A stretch of DNA of 40,370 nt from an uncultured Phocaeicola sp. (GCA_947626525.1 CANQSM010000021.1:1-40370); one strand, 5' to 3'; numbered from the stretch's first letter, positions 1 through 8,430 are shown. The notes: generated by a model not told the origin, from the sequence alone. Numbers and translations: made by a program.

Positions 1-5
1 GGTTC

Positions 6-79
6 TTTGTAAAGTTACAAAATATCTATCATATTGGCAAATAATTAGTTGACTAAATTCTGAATATCCCTATTTAGTC
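6..79. promoter_or_regulatory. Two short inverted repeats at the left edge
   Basis: Positions 6-12 (TTTGTAA) are mirrored exactly by 15-21 with a 2-nt spacer. Positions 51-58 (GACTAAAT) are mirrored exactly by 72-79 with a 13-nt loop. They could be operators or the edge of regulation for a gene outside the window. No T-tract follows either of them, so they are not obvious terminators. Function unknown. Confidence 0.25.
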
Positions 80-100
80 CTACAATCATCAAATAAAATT

Positions 101-322
101 ATGAAACGAACAAAGATAGACATTTTGCCTACAAAACAAAAAGAATATTCGACAAAATCACCATCCGGAAACAATCCGACCGATCAAAATGTCCTTTTCA
201 AAGAGGCCTGCAACAGGATATCGGTTCTACCGATAGAGGCGTTCAGACAAACGCACTCAAAACCTTCGATGGCTCGCCGGCCAATCCTTCCTTTGCACCG
301 AAATAAAATAATGTTAAATTAA
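101..322 (+). CDS. Doubtful small ORF, 73 aa
   Basis: This is an ATG-initiated ORF of 73 codons in the otherwise gene-free stretch 1-565. The product is basic and polar, with no signal peptide, membrane segment or motif that I recognise. No convincing promoter or ribosome site precedes it, although the region just upstream holds two inverted repeats. The rest of 1-565 shows only those repeats, a 9-bp inverted repeat (289-297 with 333-341) and the hairpin at 398-450. It may be non-coding. Confidence 0.15.
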   Translation: MKRTKIDILPTKQKEYSTKSPSGNNPTDQNVLFKEACNRISVLPIEAFRQTHSKPSMARRPILPLHRNKIMLN

Positions 323-387
323 TTGATTACGATGCAAAGGACTCCAAAAAATGTTACAAGATTGTTACGCAGACATTACGTTCATAT

Positions 388-450
388 CACAAAAAGATTT
401 CATGATTTCAGGGTCATATTCCATAACCCTTGTTTGCTTCCATCATGAAA
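388..450 (-). terminator. Hairpin terminator after the SGNH hydrolase gene
   Basis: Arms 398-406 and 442-450 are a perfect 9-bp inverted repeat. A second 5-bp stem lies inside it (410-414 with 426-430). Read on the minus strand, the stem is followed by TCTTTTTG, as expected of an intrinsic terminator, and it lies about 115 bp past the stop of the hydrolase gene. The large loop makes it less typical than the other terminators here. Confidence 0.4.
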
Positions 451-565
451 CCATTGTTACTCTTTATAGTATCATACCATATATGCTCATCAGCTCCCCA
501 GCATGGTTCATTACGCAAATGAACGAATCATGCAGGGTGATCCGACAAGGCAAGCGCAAAAGAAT

Positions 566-1411
566 CTATTCAAACGACGAAGGAAAAGCAAGCAACTGAT
601 ATGCCAATGCCCTGGCCATCCGTTCATGCCCTTTGGCGTTAGGATGCAAACGATCGGTCTTCCCATCATGGAAATAACGCACATGGGAATCATTCAGCGG
701 ATACAATCCGCAAATGCTATTCAAGTCAATTACCGGAACAGCCCAAACATTGGCTGTTTCCTTCACGACGTTCACATATTCATCTACATACAAGCCTATT
801 TTATTAGGGAACAGCTCTTCCGGTTGCACATTATTCCCGCTAAAACGGGCCTGTGCCCGGTGAATAGGTGTCAACATGATAATCTGTTTTTCCGGATAGC
901 GCGTCTTCAAGAAATCCATCACGAGATTAATCCGTCCCCGAAATGTAGAGTCATTCAATACCGGTTCCCTATATTTACGGAGTTCCGTCAGCCCTCCTTT
1001 CACTTCCGTCTCCCGCTCACTCACCGTATACCACTCTCCCAGCGGAACCCCTCCGTTATAATCATTCGTTCCGGCAAAAATAAATATGGCGTCAAGGCTG
1101 TCTCCTTTTTCCTCCCATAGATGTTGTGCCTGTTTCAAGATTCCATCCATCCGGTTCCCATTGATTCCATATACATAAGGTGTAAAACACAACCATTCCG
1201 CCAAATACTCCCAATAGCATTTTTCCGTACCTATGCGTTTCTTATCCGTAATGGAGTCACCCAAAAAAGCCACCCGTTTGCCTTTCCATTGAGTATGCGC
1301 AGGCATTTCCGGCTGTCCGGCCGCGACTTCATTGCCAAGGATTGGCGCCGGATGCACATGGGTTGATAAAATCAAAGATGCCAAAAAGCATGCTGTCACA
1401 CGTCTGTTCAT
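566..1411 (-). CDS. Secreted SGNH/GDSL-family hydrolase
   Basis: The 281-residue protein has an N-terminal export signal (about residues 1-22) and the SGNH hydrolase blocks in order: FLGDSITD with the presumed nucleophile Ser53, GTND at 114-117 (block III), and DRLHPNAKGH with Asp253 and His256 as the rest of the catalytic triad (block V). Families of this type deacetylate or de-esterify glycans and lipids, and the substrate cannot be read from the sequence. It should act in the periplasm or at the cell surface. It lies 83 bp downstream of the FecR-like gene on the same strand, so it is the likeliest local target of the sigma/anti-sigma pair. The class assignment is firm; the role is inferred. 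Confidence 0.85.
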   Translation of the reverse strand: MNRRVTACFLASLILSTHVHPAPILGNEVAAGQPEMPAHTQWKGKRVAFLGDSITDKKRIGTEKCYWEYLAEWLCFTPYVYGINGNRMDGILKQAQHLWEEKGDSLDAIFIFAGTNDYNGGVPLGEWYTVSERETEVKGGLTELRKYREPVLNDSTFRGRINLVMDFLKTRYPEKQIIMLTPIHRAQARFSGNNVQPEELFPNKIGLYVDEYVNVVKETANVWAVPVIDLNSICGLYPLNDSHVRYFHDGKTDRLHPNAKGHERMARALAYQLLAFPSSFE

Positions 1412-1494
1412 TGTTCTATTTTTTTATTCTTCTCTATTCTTTACGGAGAAAATATCCTGAAACATTGGTTACGTTATGCAAAAGCCTCAATGCG

Positions 1495-2640
1495 TCAACG
1501 TATAACAATGTTATTACCTTCCAATACCACATGCACTTTCTGCAACCGGTTCAGATTGTCGAGGGCCTGTGCGAGACTCGCGCTGCGCAAAGCGCTGAAA
1601 TGCATTTTATCATCAATGTATTGGAGGTTCTCAAACACAACCCCAACGTTATACCAGCGCCCCAAATCCTGCAAGATTTCAATAAATGGACGATTCTGAA
1701 AATAAAAGTAACCATTTATCCACTGAGTGATACCATACGTATCCACTTCTTTCAGAACATGTATATGCCCATCCTTCTCCACGTATGCTCCCTGACCCGG
1801 TTTCAAAATAATATCAGATTCCGAATTGTCTGAAGCCAAAATAGATATGGAACCGTCAATCAACGATACTTGCGTTTTCTCTGATGTATAATTCCGGAAA
1901 TTGAACTCCGTACCCAACACACGTATTTTCATCTTGTCCGTCTCCACCACAAAAGGGATCTCTTTATCGTGAGCTACTTTAAAATAAGCCTCTCCGGTTA
2001 AAATAACCTTACGTGAATCTTTCGTAAAAGCCATGGGAAATTGCAAACTGCTTTCAGCATTCAACCAGACTTCCGTACCATCGGGCAACGTGACTTTAAA
2101 ATCGACCCCTCTTGGAGTGGATAAAGTTCTCATCTTCACCTTATCGCTCGCAACAGAAGTCTCAGCGGTATTCAATGGAGAAAAGAAAGAGATAGAATCT
2201 TTCCTGGCAAAAGAATTCAACTGTTCACCTTCGCTTTCCAAGACAACCACCTGAGGGCCCTCATCATATTCCATGGCAATCAGAGAAGGTTCGTGCACGA
2301 TGGGAGTCGTAGCAACATAATGATACACAAGCAATCCGACGCATACTGCCGCCGCTCCAGCCAACGCTGCTCCCCATACACGCCAGCGGGACCTCTCAGA
2401 AGTTTTGGCGGAAGAAATAACCTCTCTCTTGAACCTATTCCATGCCCGACCCGTATCCGGAGAAGCGGTATACTCCCTGTTTGCCGTCCTTTGAACCAAA
2501 CGATACAAACGATAATCAGCCTTGTTTTCCGGCCGAGAAAAAAAGTCACGGAGTTCTTCCTCCGAATAATCCTCCGGATGATTCAATATAGAAGTAAAAT
2601 CATACTCCCTTTGCTGTTCTTTTATGTCTGTTTCGCCCAT
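1495..2640 (-). CDS. FecR-family anti-sigma factor
   Basis: The 381-residue membrane anti-sigma factor has a cytoplasmic N-terminal part (1-87), a single membrane span at about 88-110, a periplasmic FecR domain at roughly 170-265 (LPDGTEVWLNAESSLQFP, then LTGEAYFKVAHD), and a C-terminal domain at about 310-381 resembling the DUF4974 region of Bacteroidetes FecR proteins. In this family the periplasmic part usually senses a TonB-dependent receptor and the cytoplasmic end holds the cognate ECF sigma factor. The sigma gene lies 34 bp upstream. No susC/susD pair follows, unlike the usual layout; the next gene is the SGNH hydrolase. Confidence 0.92.
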   Translation of the reverse strand: MGETDIKEQQREYDFTSILNHPEDYSEEELRDFFSRPENKADYRLYRLVQRTANREYTASPDTGRAWNRFKREVISSAKTSERSRWRVWGAALAGAAAVCVGLLVYHYVATTPIVHEPSLIAMEYDEGPQVVVLESEGEQLNSFARKDSISFFSPLNTAETSVASDKVKMRTLSTPRGVDFKVTLPDGTEVWLNAESSLQFPMAFTKDSRKVILTGEAYFKVAHDKEIPFVVETDKMKIRVLGTEFNFRNYTSEKTQVSLIDGSISILASDNSESDIILKPGQGAYVEKDGHIHVLKEVDTYGITQWINGYFYFQNRPFIEILQDLGRWYNVGVVFENLQYIDDKMHFSALRSASLAQALDNLNRLQKVHVVLEGNNIVIR

Positions 2641-2674
2641 GGTATATTAAATAACGTGCCAACTATCTAATCAG

Positions 2675-3190
2675 TTACCTTTTTCCAGCCTTTTTCTTAA
2701 ATTCTTCACGTAAAATAGCAAAGGCTTTCACCATATGTTTATGAATGGCAGCTTCACTTAAGTTCATAGCCTCAGCCACCTCCTTATATTTCTGTCCTTT
2801 AAAATAACATTGCTCAAAAATCAGACGTGTTTGGGAAGAGAATGTGGCAAGAATCTTCCGCATATATGCAATATCCTCTTCCAAACTTTCCGAATCCTCC
2901 TCCTCCCATTCTGATTCCATATCTAAAAAGACTTGCTGATATTGCCGTTCAACAGACTGATGCCGAAGGTAATCAATGCTTCGGTTACGCACCGAACGAT
3001 ACAACCACGCATCTACCCGTCCTTTCCTCAGCCTGACATATTGTCCCCAAGCTTCACTGAAAACATCCCCTACAATATCTTTTGAGGCCTCTGCATTTCC
3101 TATTATATCATAAGCGCAATAAAAAAGCCGGGAATAGTTTTCTTTAAACAATTCCTCAAACTCTTTCTCTAACCATGCAACATTCCTCAT
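2675..3190 (-). CDS. ECF-type RNA polymerase sigma factor
   Basis: The 171-residue protein has the two-domain ECF layout: region 2 at about 13-80 (including DIVGDVFSEAW and AWLYRSVRNRSIDYLR) and region 4 at about 108-160 with a helix-turn-helix near 137-156 (YKEVAEAMNLSEAAIHKHM). The linker around 93-106 is strongly acidic (MESEWEEEDSESLEED). It is the usual partner of the FecR-type protein encoded 34 bp downstream, and the two are probably co-transcribed. A -7-like element lies 22 bp upstream of the start. The genes it controls are unknown; the hydrolase two genes downstream is the nearest candidate. Confidence 0.93.
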   Translation of the reverse strand: MRNVAWLEKEFEELFKENYSRLFYCAYDIIGNAEASKDIVGDVFSEAWGQYVRLRKGRVDAWLYRSVRNRSIDYLRHQSVERQYQQVFLDMESEWEEEDSESLEEDIAYMRKILATFSSQTRLIFEQCYFKGQKYKEVAEAMNLSEAAIHKHMVKAFAILREEFKKKAGKR

Positions 3191-3212
3191 TCAAAACTCT
3201 TATATCCCTGTG

Positions 3213-3220
3213 CAAACATA
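3213..3220 (-). promoter_or_regulatory. Possible -7 element upstream of the sigma-factor gene
   Basis: On the minus strand these bases read TATGTTTG, matching the Bacteroides -7 consensus TAnnTTTG. The implied start of transcription is about 16 bp before the ATG at 3190. I see no good TTTG at the expected -33 spacing. The rest of 3221-3525 shows no gene that I can support. Confidence 0.4.
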
Positions 3221-3479
3221 GCTATTTTTATGTAAATACAGCATGTTTTTATCAGCAAAAGTTCAAATAGGCAAACATTTTGTTTCCAGAACGATATTTA
3301 CATCACGATTAAAATAGCGGATGTGCAAAAAAAATCGGTCCACATGCATTATTTTCCAAATTTGAAATGTGGCAGTTACAAGGATTGGAAGGAAAAAGGC
3401 GATTGCAAAATCTCATTTTTCCCGAAGGATTTGTGTACGACAAAAATAAGAACGATATTTTCAGTAGATAACAGGAACA

Positions 3480-3518
3480 AAAAAAGAAGAGACAAACCGC
3501 CAAAATGACGATTTGTCC
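3480..3518 (-). terminator. Terminator of the tRNA operon
   Basis: On the minus strand a GACAAA/TTTGTC stem encloses a short inner stem and is followed by a T-rich run (TTCTTTTTTT). It begins about 10 bases after the 3' end of tRNA-Leu, which fits an intrinsic terminator for the two-tRNA transcript. Confidence 0.6.
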
Positions 3519-3525
3519 CTTAGAG

Positions 3526-3610
3526 TACTCGGAGCGGGACTTGAACCCGCACAGCTGCAATAGCCAAGGGATTTTAAGTCCCTCGTGTCTACCGATTCCA
3601 CCATCCGAGC
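3526..3610 (-). tRNA. tRNA-Leu (anticodon TAA)
   Basis: The 85-nt gene folds as a class II tRNA. The acceptor stem GCTCGGA pairs with TCCGAGT (terminal G-U) and is followed by discriminator A. The anticodon stem AGGGA/TCCCT holds the loop CTTAAAA, giving anticodon TAA (leucine, UUA codons). There is a long variable arm and the T-loop GTTCAAGTC. CCA is not encoded. It lies 18 bp after tRNA-Gly and shares its promoter. Confidence 0.95.
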
Positions 3611-3628
3611 ATCCTTGTAAAGAACGAG

Positions 3629-3701
3629 AGCGGAAAACGAGACTCGAACTCGCGACCCCAACCTTGGCAAGGTTGTGCTCTACCAACTGAGCTATTTCCG
3701 C
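3629..3701 (-). tRNA. tRNA-Gly (anticodon GCC)
   Basis: The 73-nt gene has acceptor stem GCGGAAA paired with TTTCCGC and a T discriminator. The D-loop sequence is AGCTCAGTTGGTAGAGC. The anticodon stem CAACC/GGTTG holds the loop TTGCCAA, giving anticodon GCC. The T-arm contains GTTCGAGTC. CCA is not encoded. It is the first gene of a two-tRNA transcript. Confidence 0.96.
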
Positions 3702-3720
3702 AAAATCTTAAATGCGGGTG

Positions 3721-3752
3721 CAAAGATATCTTTTTTTCTAATATTCACCAAA
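3721..3752 (-). promoter_or_regulatory. Promoter of the tRNA-Gly/tRNA-Leu operon
   Basis: On the minus strand, -7 element TATCTTTG (3721-3728) and -33 element TTTG (3749-3752) are separated by 20 bp. Both match the Bacteroides primary sigma consensus exactly. Transcription would start about a dozen bases before the mature 5' end of tRNA-Gly. Confidence 0.75.
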
Positions 3753-3910
3753 CATTCACACATTTTTTCTCTTCCCTTTAATTGCCGAAACTTTTTATTT
3801 CGCTTCCTATACAAACAATGCCATTTATAGCCATAAGGTTTTCGCATTGGATGGACAGGTTGAGCGCGAAACGAACAGCCAAATTTTTTGCAACAACAAA
3901 ATTCAGAAAC

Positions 3911-4609
3911 CTACTTTCCATTTCTTCTGGTACGTACCAAAATGGCGCCATTAGCTCCCTGCGAACCATAGATACTGGCATCTTTCATCACTTCCACATA
4001 ATCAACATCATAAATACTGATAGTGGATAAATCATCCACAATAACTCCGTCAACCACAAACAAAGGCGTGGAGCTGGAATAAAAACTTTTCTGACCATGA
4101 ATGATTACCCCTTCCCGTTCTCCCGGAGCCGAAGAAGTGGTAATGTTCAAACCGGCAATACGACCCTGCAACGCACTCAAGATGGTAGAGGCCCCACTCC
4201 TCCGAAGTTCCTCACCGGAAATGCCACTGCTGTATCCGGTAAATTCGCGGCGTTTCACAAAGCCATAACCGAAATCCACCAGTTCTTGGTCTTCTTTGGC
4301 CTGCACGGAATGTGACTGGGACTGCCACATAATTTTCAGGCTTTTTCTGCCCTCTATCGGAATGGTGTAAGTTTCCTTCTTCCACACCAGTTTCAATGTA
4401 TCATAAGCGGCAACATCAGTCAACCCAAAACGCCCTTTACGGTTCGTACGCGTACGCTTTTCTTTTGCATTCAGCAAAGAAACCCTCACATTCGAGATAC
4501 CTTTTCCATTCATATCCGTAATCAGCCCGTTAAACGGAACACCCTTCTGCGCGCTTAATGGCAACACAAAAAGGAAGGCCAGCCAAAAAAGTCCAACAGA
4601 TTTCATCAT
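3911..4609 (-). CDS. Secreted plug-domain protein lacking a TonB-receptor barrel
   Basis: The 232-residue protein has a signal peptide (about 1-20, ending LSA-Q), a carboxypeptidase-regulatory-like beta domain (about 24-95, with ITDMNGKGISNVRVSLLNA), and a segment very like the plug domain of SusC-type receptors (about 125-228: LRRSGASTILSALQGRIAGL, PLFVVDGVIVDD, VEVMKDASIYGSQGANGAIL). It then stops, where a SusC protein would carry several hundred further barrel residues. The stop is clean, and no barrel fragment follows before the tRNA genes. It lies 50 bp downstream of argH on the same strand. It may be a dedicated periplasmic plug-like protein or a decayed receptor. Two adjacent ATG codons (4609, 4606) could start it. 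Confidence 0.75.
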   Translation of the reverse strand: MMKSVGLFWLAFLFVLPLSAQKGVPFNGLITDMNGKGISNVRVSLLNAKEKRTRTNRKGRFGLTDVAAYDTLKLVWKKETYTIPIEGRKSLKIMWQSQSHSVQAKEDQELVDFGYGFVKRREFTGYSSGISGEELRRSGASTILSALQGRIAGLNITTSSAPGEREGVIIHGQKSFYSSSTPLFVVDGVIVDDLSTISIYDVDYVEVMKDASIYGSQGANGAILVRTRRNGK

Positions 4610-4659
4610 GATGCGTATTTTTAAAGATTTGAGTATTATTTAAGAACCAATTATCCTAT

Positions 4660-6000
4660 TTAGCGCCCCAGCAAAGCGTTCTCAGCCTGTTCCATAGCTG
4701 TAAAATTGAAATCCGCGACAACCTTTTCCATCAACAGGACAATTTTGTCGTTACACAGATTTCCTATACTTCCCTCATGCGTATGGTGCACTTCCTTCAC
4801 ATGTGAAAACTTACCAGCCTCAACATCCAGTCCTACTTTTTTATAGGCGTCACGAAAAGGCATGCCTTCAGAGGCCAGACGATTTACTTCTTCCACACTG
4901 AAAATAAGCAAATATTTATCATCATCCAAAATATGTTCATTCACCTTTATTTCGCGCATAATATGCGTTGTCATCTGCAGACAATCCTTTAATTCCTGAA
5001 AAGCCGGAAGGAACACCTCTTTAATGATTTGCAAATCGCGGAAATATCCGGAAGGCAAATTATTGGCTATCATCATAATTTGTTGAGGCAACGCCTGTAT
5101 CTTATTGCATTTGGCCCTGGTCAGCTCGAATACATCCGGATTTTTTTTATGAGGCATGATGCTCGACCCTGTCGTACATTCATCCGGCAATTTCACGAAA
5201 CCGAAATTCTGGCTGCTGAACAGGCAGGCATCGTATGCCAGCTTGGAAATAGTGCCGGCTATAGAGGCTAAAGCAAAAGCCACATTCCGTTCCATCTTTC
5301 CACGCCCCATTTGTGCATACACCACATTATAGTTCATGGAATCGAATCCTAAAAGTTCCGTTGTCATGCTCCGGTTCAGAGGAAAAGAAGAGCCGTATCC
5401 AGCCGCCGACCCCAACGGATTGCGATTGCACATTCTGAACGCGGATTGCAAGAACATCATATCGTCAACCAAACTCTCGGCATACGCGCCAAACCAAAGG
5501 CCAAAAGAAGAGGGCATGGCAATCTGAAGATGCGTGTATCCCGGCATCAGGACCTGCTTGTATCGCTCGCTTTGTGCAATCAGCACCTGAAAGAGCTGCT
5601 CCACCATCTCGGCCACTTCTTTTATCTGGGTACGGGTAAACAACTTCAAATCGACCAGCACCTGGTCATTCCGCGAACGGCCGCTATGGATTTTCTTTCC
5701 GATATCTCCCAGTTTACGCGTAAGCATCAGCTCCACTTGAGAATGCACGTCTTCCACGCCTTCTTCTATGATGAATCCTCCTCGCTCCGCCGATGCATAT
5801 ATCGTTCTCAATTCATCCAAAAGCTGACGAAGCTCTTCCGACGTAAGCAGTCCGATACTTTCAAGCATGGTTATATGGGCCATAGACCCCAGCACATCAT
5901 GCTTCGCCAGATACAAATCCATTTCCCGGTCACGCCCCACGGTAAATTTCTCTATATCCTTGTTTACCTGCACATTTTTTTCCCAAAGTTTCTGCGCCAT
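4660..6000 (-). CDS. argH: Argininosuccinate lyase
   Basis: The 446-residue enzyme cleaves argininosuccinate to arginine and fumarate, the last step of arginine synthesis in the cytoplasm. It shows the fumarase/aspartase-superfamily signature GSSIMPHKKNPD, whose serine pair is at 279-280, the N-terminal HSGRSRNDQV segment, and QVELMLTRKLG. The length is close to that usual for the family. It starts 12 bp after the SRPBCC-like gene, so the two are probably co-transcribed. No other arginine gene lies in the window. Confidence 0.96.
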   Translation of the reverse strand: MAQKLWEKNVQVNKDIEKFTVGRDREMDLYLAKHDVLGSMAHITMLESIGLLTSEELRQLLDELRTIYASAERGGFIIEEGVEDVHSQVELMLTRKLGDIGKKIHSGRSRNDQVLVDLKLFTRTQIKEVAEMVEQLFQVLIAQSERYKQVLMPGYTHLQIAMPSSFGLWFGAYAESLVDDMMFLQSAFRMCNRNPLGSAAGYGSSFPLNRSMTTELLGFDSMNYNVVYAQMGRGKMERNVAFALASIAGTISKLAYDACLFSSQNFGFVKLPDECTTGSSIMPHKKNPDVFELTRAKCNKIQALPQQIMMIANNLPSGYFRDLQIIKEVFLPAFQELKDCLQMTTHIMREIKVNEHILDDDKYLLIFSVEEVNRLASEGMPFRDAYKKVGLDVEAGKFSHVKEVHHTHEGSIGNLCNDKIVLLMEKVVADFNFTAMEQAENALLGR

Positions 6001-6012
6001 AATTGCCTACAT

Positions 6013-6420
6013 TTAATAAGGTATTGCAGCCAACATATCGGCTATTTTTTCCAGTCCCTCCTGCAAAGGTTTTGAAACCATTCCTTTTATAAAGGGATTC
6101 AACTCCACTCTGATGGTCAACTTCATTTTGCACTGCGCTTCCGTAACCGGCGCCAACTGTATCCATAAATTAAACGGAAGAGGCGAATTGGCCGTCTCAA
6201 ACTTCACACATTTGCAGGGTTCCCGATCAATAATATGCAAACTGACATTTCCTACCGGAGAAACGGTAAAGCTTACAGAATCCGCATCAAAATTCAGGTT
6301 TTGCACTTTATCGGGGACTCGATCTTTCACACTCTCCAAACTATTCAAATCTGAAATCTTTGAATACACCTGCTCCTGACTACACGGAATTACTTTTATT
6401 CCACTTTCAAATTGAGTCAT
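6013..6420 (-). CDS. SRPBCC (START-like) family protein
   Basis: I chose the ATG at 6420, giving 135 residues beginning MTQFESGIKVIP. A longer reading from a TTG at 6504 adds an unlikely N-terminus. The pattern of an N-terminal strand, the helix with SQEQVYSKISDLNSLES, a run of beta strands and a long C-terminal amphipathic helix (FIKGMVSKPLQEGLEKIADM) fits the SRPBCC lipid/ligand-binding fold. No catalytic motif is visible and the ligand is unknown. It sits between pyrE (90 bp upstream) and argH (12 bp downstream). The fold is an inference from the pattern; there is no stronger evidence for function. Confidence 0.7.
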   Translation of the reverse strand: MTQFESGIKVIPCSQEQVYSKISDLNSLESVKDRVPDKVQNLNFDADSVSFTVSPVGNVSLHIIDREPCKCVKFETANSPLPFNLWIQLAPVTEAQCKMKLTIRVELNPFIKGMVSKPLQEGLEKIADMLAAIPY

Positions 6421-6510
6421 ATATAAATTACTTGTATAAATACAAAAAAGAACTATCCGGACCATATACAAGCCCGAATGGCTCCTTTCGTAACAAATAT
6501 TCAAGATTAA

Positions 6511-7146
6511 TTATTTCACATCCCAATGCGCAGGGTCTTTCCTCCAGACCTGGAGCACCTCCACATCATCTTCACTAATGTAATCGGTTTTCAATGCTGT
6601 TTCCAATACAGCTTCGTAATTGGTCAGCGTCACCAATTCCACCTTAGCGTTCTTGAAAGCTTTCACAGCGACATCGAATCCGTATGTAAACGAAGCAATC
6701 ATGCCAATTACTTCACAACCGTCACGACGAATCGCCTCCACAGCTTTCAGGCTACTTCCTCCTGTCGAAACCAAATCTTCCACTACAACCACTTTCATTC
6801 CCGGACGAAGTTCACCCTCAATCAAGTTTTCCAATCCATGATCTTTCGGAGTAGAGCGCACATAGACAAACGGCAAATTCAATTCGTCTGCCACCAAGGC
6901 TCCTTGAGGAATGGCACCGGTAGCAACTCCTGCAATGGCATCTACCTGACCGAATTTTTCAAGAATCAAACGAGAAATTTCAATTTTCACAAAATTACGA
7001 AGAGACGGATACGAAAGAGTCTTACGATTATCACAATAAAAAGGGGACTTCCATCCCGAAGCCCAAGTAAAAGGATTAGCGGGTTGCAATTTGATAGCCT
7101 TGATCTTAAGTAACTTCTCCGCAAAAATCTTCTCTAAATTCTTCAT
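6511..7146 (-). CDS. pyrE: Orotate phosphoribosyltransferase
   Basis: The 211-residue enzyme joins orotate to PRPP to give orotidine 5'-phosphate in pyrimidine synthesis. The PRPP-binding motif VVVVEDLVSTGGSSL is at about 119-133. The N-terminal segment WASGWKSPFYCDNRK (28-42) and the GVATGAIPQGALVAD loop (73-87) are typical of PyrE. A -7-like element lies about 36 bp upstream. It is followed by the SRPBCC-like gene and argH, and may be the first gene of that transcript. Confidence 0.96.
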   Translation of the reverse strand: MKNLEKIFAEKLLKIKAIKLQPANPFTWASGWKSPFYCDNRKTLSYPSLRNFVKIEISRLILEKFGQVDAIAGVATGAIPQGALVADELNLPFVYVRSTPKDHGLENLIEGELRPGMKVVVVEDLVSTGGSSLKAVEAIRRDGCEVIGMIASFTYGFDVAVKAFKNAKVELVTLTNYEAVLETALKTDYISEDDVEVLQVWRKDPAHWDVK

Positions 7147-7181
7147 AATAAAACTATGTACTATGTATATTAAATGTGTTG

Positions 7182-7189
7182 CAAATATA
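7182..7189 (-). promoter_or_regulatory. Possible -7 element upstream of pyrE
   Basis: On the minus strand these bases read TATATTTG, matching TAnnTTTG, and would give a 5' leader of about 30 nt before the pyrE ATG. I found no TTTG at the -33 spacing. Confidence 0.45.
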
Positions 7190-7274
7190 ACGAAAGTAAT
7201 GAAATAATACCTATTTCCCCACCTGGATTTTTTCGCAATTAATATATTTTATTCCCGTATGCGAGTCTGAAAAA

Positions 7275-7967
7275 TCATTCCCGGGCGACAGCCAATGTCA
7301 ATACGCTGACGGACAGATTCGGAACAACGGACAATGCTTCCACACACGAAATCAGCGTAGCCCCGGTGGTTACGACGTCATCAATCAATAGAATGTGCTT
7401 TCCGGATAGGAATGTAGCGTTCGTTACCGAAAAAATGCCTTGCACATTTTCCCAACGTTCCATTCTCCGCTTCCGTGTCTGAGTAGGATTGGCGACACGA
7501 CGTACTAACACACCTGTACTGACTGGAATAGAGGTGACAGCAGAAATCCCGGCCGCCAGTTTATCACACTGGTTATACCCGCGTTTCCTTTTCTTCACAC
7601 CCGCCAAAGGAACCGGTACCAGCAAGTCGATGTCTTTAAAGAAGCCGGAAGGCACCATTTCACCGGCCATCACTTTTCCCATATAAACGCCTATTTGCGG
7701 ACAATGATTATATTTCAGCTCATGGAGTATCCGGCAAGCGGCATTATCCTTATAGTAAAAGAAAAAGGCCGCAGCATGTCTCACATCGGTACGCCCCCAG
7801 AAGTCCCGTTCCAAAGGATTTCCTGCCTCCATAGCATAATGAGTACGGGGCAAACTGCGCAAGCAGGAGATACAAACATGTTCTTCCGTGCGTGTCAACC
7901 TTTGTCCGCACATCACGCAACTCCGTGGAAACAACAGCTCCAATATGTCATGCATCCACCCAATCAT
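7275..7967 (-). CDS. ComF-family phosphoribosyltransferase-like protein
   Basis: The 230-residue protein has an N-terminal zinc-ribbon pattern (Cys17, Cys20, Cys32, Cys35) and a C-terminal type I phosphoribosyltransferase domain with the PRPP-loop HILLIDDVVTTGAT at about 191-204. The basic KKRKRGYNQCDKLA segment (125-138) is typical of ComF. In naturally competent bacteria ComF takes part in DNA uptake, but in Bacteroidales its job is not established, so I do not assign a gene symbol. The start overlaps the end of recX by 20 bp, indicating translational coupling. A second in-frame ATG at 7955 is possible. Confidence 0.9.
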   Translation of the reverse strand: MIGWMHDILELLFPRSCVMCGQRLTRTEEHVCISCLRSLPRTHYAMEAGNPLERDFWGRTDVRHAAAFFFYYKDNAACRILHELKYNHCPQIGVYMGKVMAGEMVPSGFFKDIDLLVPVPLAGVKKRKRGYNQCDKLAAGISAVTSIPVSTGVLVRRVANPTQTRKRRMERWENVQGIFSVTNATFLSGKHILLIDDVVTTGATLISCVEALSVVPNLSVSVLTLAVARE

Positions 7968-8430
7968 CCGTTTCTTTTATGGCCACACAACGACGGATTT
8001 CATCCATTTCAAAACCACGCCCCAATGCGAAGCGAATCAGTTTTCCACTCATTTCATATTTATTCCGCGCACTAAGGGTTCGTCGTTTAGATTCAAGCAG
8101 ACTCCTCAAGACAGAACGATATTCATCCTCGTCAATCTCCTCCAACAAGGGAGCCGAGATTTCCGAAGGAATCTTTTTCATCCACAAGGCTTGGGCTATT
8201 TTATGACGGCCCCATTTGTCATACTTCAACTTATCATGGATGAAAAAGCGACAATACCGGTTCTCATCCAGATATTTTTCTGCCACCAGACGTTCCAATA
8301 TGCGTCTTTTACTGTCCGATGAAACACCCCACCCGTCTAACTTTTCCGACACTTCCGAACTACAATGTTCCGCCAACGAACAATAGGCCGCAGCCTTATA
8401 CAACGCTTCTTCTTCATTCAATTCTTTCAT
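7948..8430 (-). CDS. recX: Regulatory protein RecX
   Basis: The 160-residue helical protein fits the RecX family. It has an N-terminal three-helix repeat (EEALYKAAAYCSLAEHCSSE) followed by ERLVAEKYLDENRYCRFFIHDKL and KWGRHKIAQALWMKKIP, the conserved family core. RecX modulates RecA filament growth in other bacteria. The start overlaps the prmC stop by 4 bp, and its end overlaps comF, so the three genes form a tight operon. recA is not nearby. Confidence 0.9.
   Translation of the reverse strand: MKELNEEEALYKAAAYCSLAEHCSSEVSEKLDGWGVSSDSKRRILERLVAEKYLDENRYCRFFIHDKLKYDKWGRHKIAQALWMKKIPSEISAPLLEEIDEDEYRSVLRSLLESKRRTLSARNKYEMSGKLIRFALGRGFEMDEIRRCVAIKETDDWVDA

Noticed and set aside
3309-3690. Open frames on both strands across the two tRNA genes
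   Set aside because: They are translations of tRNA sequence; both tRNAs fold well.
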